64,000 nt of DNA. Origin: Cherax quadricarinatus. Its lineage: Eukaryota > Arthropoda > Malacostraca > Decapoda > Parastacidae. The stretch lies in the NCBI RefSeq assembly GCF_038502225.1, contig NW_027195363.1, positions 130,001 through 194,000 on the forward strand, given 5' to 3'. Shown here in pieces: positions 1 to 10,389 of this stretch. Within the stretch, counting starts at the first letter, position 1, and every line of letters starts with the position of its first letter. Below the pieces are notes generated by a model, which saw only the letters and a program-made list of their open reading frames with translations, did not search any database and was not told where the DNA came from. The translations under genes and the position numbers were made by a program.

Positions 1-121
1 GTGTTATACTCACCCCCAGATCTTTTTCCTTGAGTGAGGTTTGCAGACTTTGGCCGTCTAAACTATATTGTGTCTGCGGTCTTCTTTGCCCTTCCCCAAT
101 CTTCATGACTTTGCATTTGGC

Positions 122-124
<3 letters not shown>
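1..124 (-). pseudogene. Non-LTR retrotransposon RT fragment (family 1), cut by window edge
   Basis: Read on the minus strand, this matches the RT segment just after the catalytic FADD box in the copies at 635-2936 and 3485-7497 (the stretch around KVMKIGEGQRRPQTEY). It begins, in element sense, at the 'KCKVMKIG' codons and is preceded directly by a (CA)n tract, so it is a 5'-truncated copy whose 3' part lies left of the window. Too short to encode anything functional. Confidence 0.75.
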
Positions 125-194
<70 letters not shown>

Positions 195-202
195 TGTGTG
201 TG

Positions 203-258
<56 letters not shown>

Positions 259-500
259 GTGTGGTGTGTGTGTGGTTTGTGTGTGGTGTGTGTGTGTGTG
301 GAGTGAGTGTGTGTATGTGTGTGTGTGTGGAGTGTGTGTATGTGTGTGTGTGTGTGTGGTGTGTGGTGTTTGTGTGGTGTTTGTGTGGTGTGTGTGTGGT
401 GAGTGTGTGTGTGGTGTGTGTGTGTGTGGTGCATGTGTGTGTGTGTGTTTGTGTGGGTGCGTGTGTGTGGTGTATGTGTGTGTGTGCGTGCGGTGCGTGC

Positions 501-531
<31 letters not shown>

Positions 532-634
532 TGTGTGGTGTGTGTGTGGTGTGTGTGTTTGTGTGTGTGTGTGTGTGTGTGTTGTGTGTGTGGTGTGTGT
601 GTGAGTGGTGTGTGTGTATGTGTGTGTCTGTGTA
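125..634. repeat. (GT)n microsatellite, interrupted
   Basis: About 510 bp of GT dinucleotides with scattered GGTGTG, GA and GC interruptions, including a short (GC)n run near 500-515. It lies between the 5' end of the fragment at 1-124 and the 3' tail of the next copy, so it is the (CA)n tail of the retrotransposon at 635-2936 seen on the other strand. Long Cys/Val or Thr/His frames through it are artefacts of the dinucleotide. Confidence 0.95.
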
Positions 635-2936
635 CTCACCTAATTGTGGTTGCAGGGGTCGAGACTCAGCTCATGGCCCCGCCTCTTCACTGATCGCTAC
701 CAGGTCCTCTCTCTGCTTCCTGAGCTGTATCATACCTCTTCTTAAAACTATGTATGGTTCCTGCTTCCACTACTTCACTTGCTAGGCTCTTCCACTTCCT
801 GACAACTCTATGACTGAAGAAATACTTCCTAACGTCCCTGTGACTCGTCTGAGTCTTCAGCTTCCAGTTGTGACCCCTTGTCCCTGTGTCCCCTCTTTGG
901 AGCATCCTATCTCTGTCCACCTTGTCTATTCCCCGAAGTATCTTGTATGTCGTTATCATGTCTCCCCTGACCCTTCTGTCCTCCAGTGTCGTCAGTCCGA
1001 TCTCCCTCAACCTATCCTCGTACGACATTTCCCTGAGCTCTGGGACTAGCCTTGTTGCAAACCTTTGTAGTTTCTCTAACTTCTTGACGTGCTTGACCAG
1101 GTGTGGGTTCCAGACTGGTGCTGCATACTCCAGTATGGGCCTAACATACACAGTGTACAGTGTGTTGAACGATTCCTTATTAAGGTATCGGAAAGCTATT
1201 CTCAGGTTTGCCAGGCGCCCGTATGCTGCAGCAGTTATTTGGTTGATGTGTGCCTCCGGTGATGTGCTCAGTGTTATGGTCACCCCAAGGTCTTTCTCCC
1301 TGAGTGAGGTCTGTAGTCTTTGTCCACCTAGCCTATACTCTGTCTGCGGTCTTCTTTGCCCCTCCCCAATCTTCATGACTTTGCATTTGGCTGGATTGAA
1401 TTCGAGAAGCCAGTTACTGGACCACATGTCCAGCCTGTCCAGGTCTCTTTGCAGTCCTGCCTCATCCTCATCCGATTTAATTCTTCTCATCAACTTCACA
1501 TCATATGCGAATAGGGACACTTCAGAGTCTATTCCTTCCATCATGTCGTTCACATATATCAAAAATAGCACTGGTCCTAGAACTGACCCCTGTGGGACCC
1601 CGCTCGTCACAGGCGCCCACTGTGATACCTCTTCACGCACCATGACTCGTTGCTGCCTCCCTGTCAGGTATTCCCTGATCCATTGCAGTGCCCTCCCTGT
1701 TACATGCGCCTGATCCTCCAGCTTCTGCACTAATCTCTTGTGGGGAACTGTGTCAAAAGGCCTTCCTGCAGTCTAGGAAAACGCAATCTACCCACCCCTC
1801 TCTCTCGTGTTTTACTTCTGTTACATTGCCATAAAACTCTAGGAGGTTTGTGATACAAGATTTGCCTTCCATGAACCCATGCTGGTTTTCATTTATAATC
1901 TTGTTCATTTCCAGGTGTTCGACCACTCTCCTCCTGATAATCTTCTCCATGACTTTGCACACAATACATGTCAGAGACACAGGTCTGTAGTTTAGCGCCT
2001 CGTTTCTGTTTCCTTTCTTAAATATGGGGACTACATTAGCTGTCTTCCATTTCTCAGGTAGTTGCCCAGTTTCAAGGGATGTTTTGAAGATTGTGGTTAG
2101 AGGCACGCACAGCATCTCTGCTCCTTCTCTAAGGACCCATGGGGAGATGTTGTCCGGTCCCATCACTTTTGACGTGTCAAGGTCACTTAGGAGCTTCTTC
2201 ACCTCGTCCTCAGTTGTTCGTATGTCATCCAACACTTGTTGGTATATTCCCTCTTGATGTTCCCTTCTGTGCTGTCTTCCCACAGCCCTTCCTGTCTCTA
2301 CTGTAAAAACTTCCTTAAATCTCCTGTTCAGCTCCTCACATACCTCCTGATCATTTCTTGTGAGTTCTCCACCTTCTGTCCTTAATCTGATCACTTGGTC
2401 TTTGACTATTGTCTTCCTCCTGATGTGGCTAAACAACAGTTTCAGGTCAGTCTTGATTCTCGATGCTATGTCATTTTCATACTGTCGCTGGGCTTCCCTC
2501 CTTACCTGTGCATACTCATTCCTGGCTCTGCGACTGATCTCCCTATTTTCGTGTGTTTTCTGCCTTCTGTACTTTTTCCATTTTCTTATGCACTTTGTTT
2601 TTGCCTTCTTACACCGTCGGGTAAACCAGGGGCTCGTTCTGGTCTTCCCGTTGTTACTGTTGCCCTTGGGAATAAACCTTTCCACTGCCTCCTTGCATTT
2701 TGTTGTTACATATTCCATCATTTCATGCACTTGCTTTCCTGCCAGTTCTCTGTCCCACTGGACCTCCCGCAGGAAGTTCTTCAACCCTATTTAGTCCCCT
2801 CTTTTATAGTCAGGCTTTTCCCATGCAACTCCTGTTATTCTCTCCACTTGCAGCTCTACTATGTATTCAAAGCACAGAACCACGTGGTCTCTAGCTCCTA
2901 GGGGACTCTCATACTTGATGTCCTCAATGTCTGAGC
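635..2936 (-). pseudogene. Family 1 non-LTR retrotransposon, 5'-truncated, RT dead
   Basis: Minus-strand copy of the APE-type non-LTR family that dominates this window. It keeps the last part of the endonuclease (SDIEDIK), the linker, the RT domain and the C-terminal region, and ends in the tail with 'GGTGAGTAC' beside (CA)n. RT landmarks are [13 protein letters not shown] and a FADD-type catalytic box. Two lesions are visible. A one-base gain in an A run near 1755 (CAAAAGG where the copy at 30079 has CAAAGG) shifts frame inside 'RKAFDTVP'. The first catalytic aspartate is replaced by tyrosine (FAYD, codon at 1503-1505). The N-terminal endonuclease and ORF1 are absent. It is a dead copy. Clade is uncertain: the sequence looks like the CR1/Jockey superclade. 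Confidence 0.85.
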
Positions 2937-2979
2937 TGTGTGTGTCTGTGTCTGTGTGTCTGTGTCTGTGTGTGTGTGT

Positions 2980-3052
<73 letters not shown>

Positions 3053-3119
3053 TGTGTGTGTGTGTGTCTGTGTGTGTGTGTGTCTGTGTGTGTGTGTGTC
3101 TGTGTGTGTCTGTGTATGT

Positions 3120-3153
<34 letters not shown>

Positions 3154-3172
3154 CTGTGTGTGTGTGTGTGTG
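2937..3172. repeat. (GT)n/(GTCT)n microsatellite
   Basis: GT repeat with regular TCTG interruptions. It joins the 5' end of the copy at 635-2936 to the 3' tail of the fragment at 3173-3324. Confidence 0.95.
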
Positions 3173-3321
3173 GTCACCTATTTGTTTGTGGTTGCAGGGG
3201 TCGAGTCTTAGCTCCTGGCCCCGCCTCTTCACCGGTTGCTACTGGGCCCTCTCTCTCCCCGCTCCATGAGCTTTATCAAACCTCGTCTTAAAACTGTGTA
3301 TGGTTCCTGCCTCCACTACGT

Positions 3322-3324
<3 letters not shown>
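3173..3324 (-). mobile_element. Family 1 retrotransposon, 3'-tail fragment
   Basis: About 150 bp that reads on the minus strand as the last codons of family 1 (a VVEAGTIHSFK-type ending) and the GC-rich 3' UTR (AGGCGGGGCCAGGAGC, then CGACCCCTGCAACCAC). Its 5' end stops inside the coding region and is joined directly to (CA)n. It is one link of the minus-strand chain. Confidence 0.8.
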
Positions 3325-3367
<43 letters not shown>

Positions 3368-3428
3368 TGTGTATGTGTGTGTATGTCTGTATGTGTCTGT
3401 ACGTATGTGTGTGTGTGTGTGTGTGTGT

Positions 3429-3467
<39 letters not shown>

Positions 3468-3484
3468 TCTGTCTGTGTGTGTGT
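3325..3484. repeat. (GT)n microsatellite
   Basis: GT repeat with TATG and TCTG interruptions, lying between the 5' end of the fragment at 3173-3324 and the 3' tail of the long copy at 3485-7497. Confidence 0.95.
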
Positions 3485-3610
3485 ACTCACCTAGTTGAGG
3501 TTGCGGGGGTCGAGTCCGAGCTCCTGGCCCCGCCTCTTCACTGATCGCTACTAGGTCATTCTCCCTGAGCCGTGAGCTTTATCATACCTCTGCTTAAAGC
3601 CTCCACTACA

Positions 3611-6439
3611 TCACTTCCCTGCCTCCACTACATCACTTCCCAAACTATTCCACTTACTGACTACTCTGTGGCTGAAGAAATACTTCCTAACATCCCTGTG
3701 ATTCATCTGTGTCTTCAGCTTCCAACTGTGTCCCCTTGTTACTGTGTCCAATCTCTGGAACATCCTGTCTTTGTCCACCTTGTCAATTCCTCTCAGTATT
3801 TTGTATGTCGTTATCATGTCCCCCCTATCTCTCCTGTCCTCCAGTGTCGTCAGGTTGATTTCCCTTAACCTCTGGGACTAGTCTTGTTGCAAACCTTTGC
3901 ACTTTCTCTAGTTTCTTTACGTGCTTGGCTAGGTGTGGGTTCCAAACTGGTGCCGCATACTCCAATATGGGCCTAACGTACACGGTGTACAGGGTCCTGA
4001 ATGATTCCTTATTAAGATGTCGGAATGCTGTTCTGAGGTTTGCTAGGCGCCCATATGCTGCAGCAGTTATTTGGTTGATGTGCGCTTCAGGAGATGTGCC
4101 TGGTGTTATACTCACCCCAAGATCTTTTTCCTTGAGTGAGGTTTGTAGTCTCTGGCCCCCTAGACTGTACTCCGTCTGCGGTCTTCTTTGCCCTTCCCCA
4201 ATCTTCATGACTTTGCACTTGGTGAGATTGAACTCCAGGAGCCAATTGCTGGACCAGGTCTGCAGCCTTTCCAGATCCCTCTGTAGTTCTGCCTGGTCTT
4301 CGATCGAGTGAATTCTTCTCATCAACTTCACGTCATCTGCAAACAGGGACACCTCAGAGTCTATTCCTTCCGTCATGTCGTTCACAAATACCAGAAACAG
4401 CACTGGTCCTAGGACTGACCCCTGTGGGACCCCGCTGGTCACAGGTGCCCACTCTGACACCTCGCCACGTACCATGACTCGCTGCTGTCTTCCTGACAAG
4501 TATTCCCTGATCCATTGTAGTGCCTTCCCTGTTATCCCTGCTTGGTCCTCCAGTTTTTGCACAAATCTCTTGTGTGGAACTGTGTCAAACGCCTTCTTGC
4601 AGTCCAAGAAAATGCAATCCACCCACCCCTCTCTCTCTTGTCTTACTGCTGTCACCATGTCATAGAACTCCAGTAGGTTTGTGACACAGGATTTCCCATC
4701 CCTGAAACCATGTTGGCTGCTGTTGATGAGATCGTTCCTTTCTAGGTGTTCCACCACTCTTCTCCTGATAATCTTCTCCATGATTTTGCATACTATACAT
4801 GTCAGTGACACTGATCTGTAGTTTAATGCTTCATGTCTGTCTCCTTTTTTAAAGATTGGGACTACATTTGCTGTCTTCCATGCCTCAGGCAATCTCCCTG
4901 TTTCGATAGATGTATTGAATATTGTTGTTGGGGTACACATAGCGCCTCTGCTCCCTCTCTCAATACCCATGGGGAGATGTTATCTGGCCCCATTGCCTTT
5001 GAGGTATCTAGCTCACTCAGAAGCCTCTTCACTTCTTCCTCGGTTGTGTGCACTGTGTCCAGCACATGGTGGTGTGCCCCACCTCTCCGTCTTTCTGGAG
5101 CCCCTTCTGTCTCCTCTGTGAACACTTCTTTGAATCTCTTGTTGAGTTCCTCACATACTTCACGGTCATTTCTTGTTGTCTCTCCTCCTTCCTTCCTTAG
5201 CCTGATTACCTGGTCCTTGACTGTTGTTTTCCTCCTGATGTGGCTGTACAACAGTTTCGGGTCAGATTTGGCTTTTGCTGCTATGTCGTTTTCATATAGT
5301 CTTTGGGCCTCCCTTCTTATCTGTGCATAATCGTTTCTGGCTCTACGACTGCTCTCCTTATTCTCCTGGGTCCTTTGCCTTCTATATTTCTTCAATTCCC
5401 TCGCACACTTGGTTTTTGCCTCCCTGCACCTTTGGGTAAACCATGGGCTCATCCTGGCTTTTTCATTATTCCTGTTACCCTTGGGTACAAACCTCTCCTC
5501 AGCCTCCTTGCATTTTGTTGCTACATATTCCATCATCTCATTAACTGGCTTCCCTGCCAGTTCTCTGTCCCACTGAATCCCGTTCAGGAATTTCCTCATT
5601 CCTGTGTAGTCCCCTTTCTTGTAGTTTGGCTTCATTCGTCTTGGCCTTCCTGCTTCTCCCTCCACTTGTAGCTCTACTGTGTATTCGAAGCTTAAAACCA
5701 CATGGTCACTGGCCCCAAGGGGTCTTTCATATGTGATGTCCTCGATATCTGCACTACTCAAGGTGAATACTAAGTCCAGCCTTGCTGGTTCATCCTCTCC
5801 TCTCTCTCTTGTAGTGTCCCTTACGTGTTGGCACATGAAGTTTTCCAGTACCACCTCCATCATCTTAGCCCTCCATGTATCTTGGCCCCCATGTGGGTCC
5901 AAGTTCTCCCAATCGATCTCCTTGTGGTTAAAGTCACCCATGATCAGGAGCTTTGCCCTGCATGCATGAGCTCTTCTGGCCACTCTAGCCAGTGTGTCAA
6001 CCATCGCTCTATTGCTCTCGTCGTACTCTTGCCTTGGCCGCCTTCTGTTCTGTGGTGGGTTATACATCACTGCTATTACCACCTTGGGACCTCCAGAGTG
6101 AAGCGTTCCCGCTATGTAATCACTTTCTTCTCCGCTGTCTCCTCTCTCCAGCTCATCAAAGCTCCAGCGATTTTTGATCAGCAATGTCACTCCTCCACCC
6201 CCCCTGTTCCCTCTGTCTTTCCTCAGGATTTGGTATCCCGTTGGAAAGATGGCATCTGTTATCATACCTGTAAGCTTGGTTTCTGTGAGAGCTATGATGT
6301 CCGGTGATGCTTCTTTGACTCTTTCATGCCACTCCTCCCACTTATTTGTTATTCCATCAGCGTTTGTGTACCATACCTTCAGTTTCCTTTCCAACACTGT
6401 GGTTTGGGGGGCCTGTGAGGGTGGGAGACCTGGTGGCAT
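3611..6439 (-). pseudogene. Retrotransposon ORF2: APE endonuclease + reverse transcriptase, frameshifted
   Basis: The start is the ATG at 6439. The endonuclease is complete by motif: N26 in YTNADGI, E53 in ALTETKL, D169 and N171 in MGDFN, LDLVF at 221-225 and SDH at 244-246. A basic linker follows (WFTQRCREAKTK), then RT with [40 protein letters not shown] and the catalytic FADD (4332-4343), then a conserved C-terminal region (LEYAAPVWNPHL). Two breaks are visible by comparison with other copies. About one base is lost near 4927-4933 (GTTGTTGGGG where the copy at 35039 has GTTGTTAAGGG). About 26 bp are deleted near 3868, removing the residues before 'LREI'. Both break the frame, so this copy should not make a full protein even though its catalytic residues survive. 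Confidence 0.85.
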
Positions 6440-6450
6440 ACTGTGGGATT

Positions 6451-7479
6451 CTATAGCTCGGTGTTGGGTGGAGGCTGTGGGTATGGATTGTAGTGTGTGA
6501 TGGGATGGTGTGATAGGTTGTATGGTTCTGAGAATAGTTGTGTGTGTGCTTGCCCTTGCTGTTCTGTCCTGCTCTGACTGACCTCTGCTGGTTCCATCCT
6601 TGTCTCTTTTCCTAGCTCCTTTCGCTTTTTTGTCCTCTCCCTCAGCTGCTGTCGTTCTGATTTTGTTCTGTCTCTGTCTAGGAACACCCTCTTGTACTCT
6701 TCCGAGTATTTCAATCGTGGTTTCTCTTGGAGGATCCTGTTCCGCACTGTTTCCGTCCTGAGAATCAGCTTGATTGGTCGGTTTCTCCCCTTCGAGTACC
6801 CCCCTATTCTCTGAAAATTTACAATCTCGTCCATCTCTTCACCTATTTCCGTGATGATTTTCTCAATCTCCTTTCTTTCTTCCTGCTGCCTTTCAGTGTG
6901 TGTCCTTTCCTCTCTCTCCTGAAGCCCGTGGATAAACACTGATTTGGCCCTTTCCTCCTCCCATTGCCTCACCCTCTGTGACTCTGGATCCTGCCTGTAT
7001 GTGGTCAGTTTCTCCCTTGTTTTTTCCAGTGGCTCTTGATAGCATGGTTGTGCCTCAGCATTCGACCTATCGCCCTCTCCATCTGCAACCAGCTGTTCTT
7101 TCCTTTCACTCCTTGGCCCTCCTTGGCAGGCTGATATGACCTTAGCATAATTCATAATTCCTTCCTTCCTGTTCGGCCTCGCAGCTTCATATGCTGTGTC
7201 TTCTCTGGTCACTGCCCCTGTAACTCGCTTCAGCCTATTTATCTCAACTTCTAGGACCCTTATCTTGGCTACTGCAGTTTCGACTTGTGCCTCCCAATTC
7301 TTTGTCTCCTTCTCCAACCTCTTTTCCAATTTCACAGAGAGCTCTTTCTCCATTTTTTCAGAAAGCTCTCCTAATTTTCTCTCCCACTCTTGTTCCATCC
7401 TTTTCCACTGCTCCTCCATCCACTCCTCCCTACCAGAACCATTCTCATCTGATCCTTGGTTCCTGCGAGTCCCCACCAT
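6451..7479 (-). CDS. Retrotransposon ORF1 protein (coiled coil, nucleic-acid binding)
   Basis: An uninterrupted 342-residue frame on the minus strand. The start is chosen at the ATG at 7479, which has A at -3 and G at +4. Residues about 18-90 are a strongly charged heptad-like coiled coil rich in Glu, Lys and Leu (for example KLGELSEKMEKELSVKLEKR). Residues about 175-285 hold a segment typical of ORF1 proteins of two-ORF LINEs (VFIHGLQEREERT, then RIGGYSKGRNRPIKLIL, then KSERQQLRERTKKR), which in related elements forms the RRM-like and C-terminal RNA-binding parts. No CCHC zinc knuckle is seen. The C-terminus is Pro/Tyr/His-rich. In LINEs, ORF1 proteins trimerise and coat element RNA; that role is inferred from family. 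The stop lies 11 nt before the ORF2 ATG, which would suit reinitiation. Confidence 0.8.
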   Translation of the reverse strand: MVGTRRNQGSDENGSGREEWMEEQWKRMEQEWERKLGELSEKMEKELSVKLEKRLEKETKNWEAQVETAVAKIRVLEVEINRLKRVTGAVTREDTAYEAARPNRKEGIMNYAKVISACQGGPRSERKEQLVADGEGDRSNAEAQPCYQEPLEKTREKLTTYRQDPESQRVRQWEEERAKSVFIHGLQEREERTHTERQQEERKEIEKIITEIGEEMDEIVNFQRIGGYSKGRNRPIKLILRTETVRNRILQEKPRLKYSEEYKRVFLDRDRTKSERQQLRERTKKRKELGKETRMEPAEVSQSRTEQQGQAHTQLFSEPYNLSHHPITHYNPYPQPPPNTEL

Positions 7480-7497
7480 TTTTTTTTTTTTTTTTTT

Positions 7498-7641
7498 GTG
7501 AGAGAAGAGAGAAGGGAAAGGAAGAAGGAGAGAGAGAGGGGAAGAGTGAGAAGGGAAAGGGGGAGAGAGAGTGTGAGAGGGGGAAAGAGAGAGGAGGGAA
7601 GGGAAGGAGAGGGGAGAGTGAGAAGGGAAAAATGGAGAAGA

Positions 7642-7706
<65 letters not shown>

Positions 7707-7776
7707 GAAGGTAGAGAGAGGGGGATAGTGAGAATGAAAAAGGGGAAGAGAGAGTGAGAGAGAGAGAGAGAGAGGG

Positions 7777-7820
<44 letters not shown>

Positions 7821-7830
7821 CTTGCGTGCT
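7498..7830. repeat. GA-rich simple sequence followed by (GT)n
   Basis: Purine-strand (GA)n and GAAG-type sequence at about 7498-7780, including a clean (GA)n run at about 7645-7702, then (GT)n to about 7820 with a short GC end. Confidence 0.95.
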
Positions 7831-7889
7831 TACACTCGTGAGGCAGCTTGTTAGTTTTCAAATTTTTAATTCCACACATTAATATTTTA

Positions 7890-7967
7890 AAATATCGGAC
7901 GTTTTTTCACTGACCTCGTTTGCTTAAAAACGGCCGATACCGATACTGTGATACATCCCTAATTATT
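7890..7967. other. Possible hAT-type transposon terminus
   Basis: The stretch CGGCCGATACCGATAC and, a few bases on, ACATCCCTA (7930-7962) resembles the ends of hAT-like DNA transposons that finish in a 'CATCCCTA' terminus next to ATCGGCC/GATACC motifs. No second terminus or transposase is visible nearby, so this is at best a relic. Motif resemblance is from memory. Confidence 0.3.
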
Positions 7968-7970
7968 ATT

Positions 7971-7973
<3 letters not shown>

Positions 7974-8053
<80 letters not shown>
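7974..8053. repeat. (AT)n microsatellite
   Basis: About 40 uninterrupted AT dinucleotides. Confidence 0.98.
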
Positions 8054-8057
<4 letters not shown>

Positions 8058-8281
8058 AAAACTTAATGTATTCATTAATTTTGCATTGTTATTTCATATC
8101 TGCTTTCCCATAGTCAAACATTCTTGTTTCCTTACTTATGTACATGTATGTCAACTTATAACTTCCCCCATTTTATTCTTCTTACGCCTTCACTACTTTT
8201 TACCTTATATTCTTACTTGTTTTTCAACGTTTACCTGCTGTTTATTCACCATCTGTTGTTTTCTTTCCCCTTCATTCACCT
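8054..8281. other. AT-rich sequence, nothing recognised
   Basis: Single-copy-looking AT-rich DNA leading into the 20-bp array. The last 40 bases are already degenerate forms of the array unit. Confidence 0.5.
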
Positions 8282-8753
8282 GTTTCACCCTACGTCACTT
8301 TTGTTCAACTTACGTCACCTTTGTTCACCTTACATCAACTTTGTTCACCTTACGTCACCTTTGTTCACCTTACATCACCTTTGTTCACCTTACGTTACTT
8401 TTGTTCACCTTACGTCACCTTCGTTCACCGTACGTCACCTTTGTTCATCTTACGTCACCTTTGTTCATCTTACGTCACCTTTGTTTACCTTGCGTCACAT
8501 TTGTTCACCTAACGTCACCTTTGTTTACCTTACGTCACCTTTGTTCACCTTATGTCACCTTTGCTCACCTTACTTCACCTTTGTTCACCTTACGTCACCT
8601 TTGTTCACCTTACGTCACCTTTGTTCACCTTACGTCACCTTTGTTCACCTTACGTCACCTTTGTTCACCTTACGTCACCTTTGTTCACCTTACGTCACCT
8701 TTGTTCACCTTACGTCACCTTTGTTCACCTTACGTCATCTTCGTTCACCTTAG
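8282..8753. repeat. 20-bp minisatellite, about 23 copies
   Basis: Unit TTTGTTCACCTTACGTCACC. The left half is variable (ACATC, CGTTC, TCTTAC variants); the right half (about 8570-8735) is almost perfect, which suggests recent expansion from the right. Because 20 is not a multiple of 3, three units make a 60-bp period, and the open plus-strand frame reads as a 20-residue repeat. I do not regard it as coding. Confidence 0.95.
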
Positions 8754-9246
8754 ACCTTCACACGATGTTCACCAACAGTTCCACATGTAGTTTATCTTCT
8801 ATCTTCATCTCCTCTCCACAATACACTATAACTATTCCTCTCGTTTGCAATGCTAAGGTTAACTTGAATTACAAATTGTTCGCTCTTCCTGCAAGATAGT
8901 TATTAAATGAATGATGGTGACTGTGCACCCTTCTGCAGGTTAGATCAGTAAAGAATCCGATCATCATATCAAGAACGTACGAGTTGAATTACTTATTTTT
9001 TTCGGGAAAAATATTGCAGATTTTTCCTGCGTTGACAAGTAATATTTTCCCGTCGTTCTGGTTTCTTCTGCTAAAAAAAAAAAAGGGAGAAGCTTTCCAA
9101 CGTTCGCTTGTTCATCTCGGGTAAACGCGTTCTGCATTCACTCGTTCCACACCATATTTCATCTGTAACTCACCTCTCTCATAAGTAATAATCTTTGCGC
9201 CTCCACCTGTTGCTCGTCTAAAGCTTTCAACTGAACTAAAGCATAC
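8754..9246. other. Unassigned sequence between two minisatellites
   Basis: Holds no frame or motif I recognise. The last 100 bp (Ser/Thr-coding, rich in CACC and CTGTT) resemble the lead-in to the 24-bp array. Confidence 0.4.
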
Positions 9247-10108
9247 ACTTTGACCTGTAGTTCACTATACACCTTGACCTGTAGTTCACTATACACCTTG
9301 ACCTGTAATTCACTACACACCTTGACCTGTAGTTCACTATACACCTTGACCTGTAATTCACTATATACCTTGACCTGTAATTCACTATACACCTTGACCT
9401 GTAGTTCACTATATACCTTGATCTGTAGTTCACTATATACCTTGATCTGTAGTTCACTATACACCTTGACCTGTAGTTCACTATACACCTTGACCTGTAA
9501 TTCACTATACACCTTGACCTGTAATTCACTATACACCTTGATCTGTAGTTCACTATTCACCTTGACTTGTAGTTCACTATACACCTTGACTTATGGATCA
9601 CTATACACCTTGACCTGTAGTTCACTATACACCTTGACCTGTAGTTCACTATACACCTTGACATGTAGTTCACTATACACCTTGACCTGTAATTCACTAT
9701 ACACCTTGACCTGTAGTTCACTATACACCTTGACCTGTAGTTCACTATACATCTTGACCCGTAATTCACTATACACCTTCACCTCTAGTTCACTATACAC
9801 CTTGACCTGTAATTCACTATACACCTTGACCTGTAGTTCACTATACACCTTGACCTGTAATTCACTATACACCTTGACCTGTAGTTCACTATACACCTTG
9901 ACCTGTAGTTCACTATACACCTTGACCTGTAGTTCACTATACACCTTGACCTGTAGTTCACTATACACCTTGACCTGTAGTTCACTATACACCTTGACCT
10001 GTAATTCACTATACACCTTGACCAGTAGTTCACTATACACCTTGACCTGTAGTTCACTATACACCTTTACCTGTAGTTCACTATACATCTTGACCTGTAG
10101 TTGACCTT
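9247..10108. repeat. 24-bp minisatellite, about 36 copies
   Basis: The unit contains CACTATACACCTTGACC followed by TGTAGTT. As 24 is a multiple of 3, several frames stay open on both strands with an 8-residue period (SSLYTLTC on plus, YSELQVKV on minus). Most variation is TAG/TAA and CAC/TAC. Read on the minus strand, the unit resembles the single-copy segment 'GTATAGTGAAC...GTCAAGG' of module M at 22460 and 53457. Confidence 0.95.
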
Positions 10109-10389
10109 TCACCATTTTCCTCAGTGATCTTTTTATTTTAATCTATTATCTCTTGCTCACCTTCTACGTATCTTCATCTGTTGTACATCTTCCACCTCCG
10201 CCATCACCATCACCACTTTTACAACCACCACGACAACTTCATCAGTGACAGCACTTTCCATAACCACCATCACAACACAGCAGCAGTGACAACACGTCCC
10301 ACCACCACAACACTGCAGCTGTGACAACATGCCCCATCATCACATCACGGCAGCAGTGATAACACGTCCCACCACTCCCACCACGTAAC

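Larger units (their letters stand above)
3485..7497 (-). mobile_element. Near-full-length family 1 non-LTR retrotransposon
   Basis: About 4 kb, minus strand, and the most complete copy in the window. In element order: a run of A (7480-7497), ORF1 (7479-6451), an 11-nt gap, ORF2 with endonuclease and RT (6439 to about 3611, broken), a GC-rich 3' UTR and the GTGAGTAC tail followed by (CA)n. No clear 5' UTR is seen: upstream of the A run is GA-rich simple sequence, so the copy may be truncated just before ORF1. The two-ORF layout and APE-type endonuclease identify a non-LTR (LINE) element. A duplication of about 20 bp ('CTCCACTACATCACTTCCC' twice) lies at 3600-3640. Confidence 0.85.

Noticed and set aside
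30..785. Long Cys/Val and Thr/His reading frames through GT/CA tracts (also at 2790-3545, 29955-30160, 32330-32870)
   Set aside because: Dinucleotide repeats are open in two frames on each strand; there is no domain or codon signal.
886..1713. Plus-strand frame of 275 codons opposite the family 1 RT (similar shadows at 2360-2900, 4375-5670, 36840-37240)
   Set aside because: Antisense shadow of the RT coding strand, repeated in every copy of the element.
8282..8753. Plus-strand frame with a 20-residue period as a repeat protein
   Set aside because: It exists only because three 20-bp units make 60 bp without a stop; flanks have no coding signal.
9159..10115. 8-residue repeat proteins (SSLYTLTC, YSELQVKV) on both strands
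   Set aside because: The unit is 24 bp, so open frames persist on both strands at once; no start context, no non-repeat domain.
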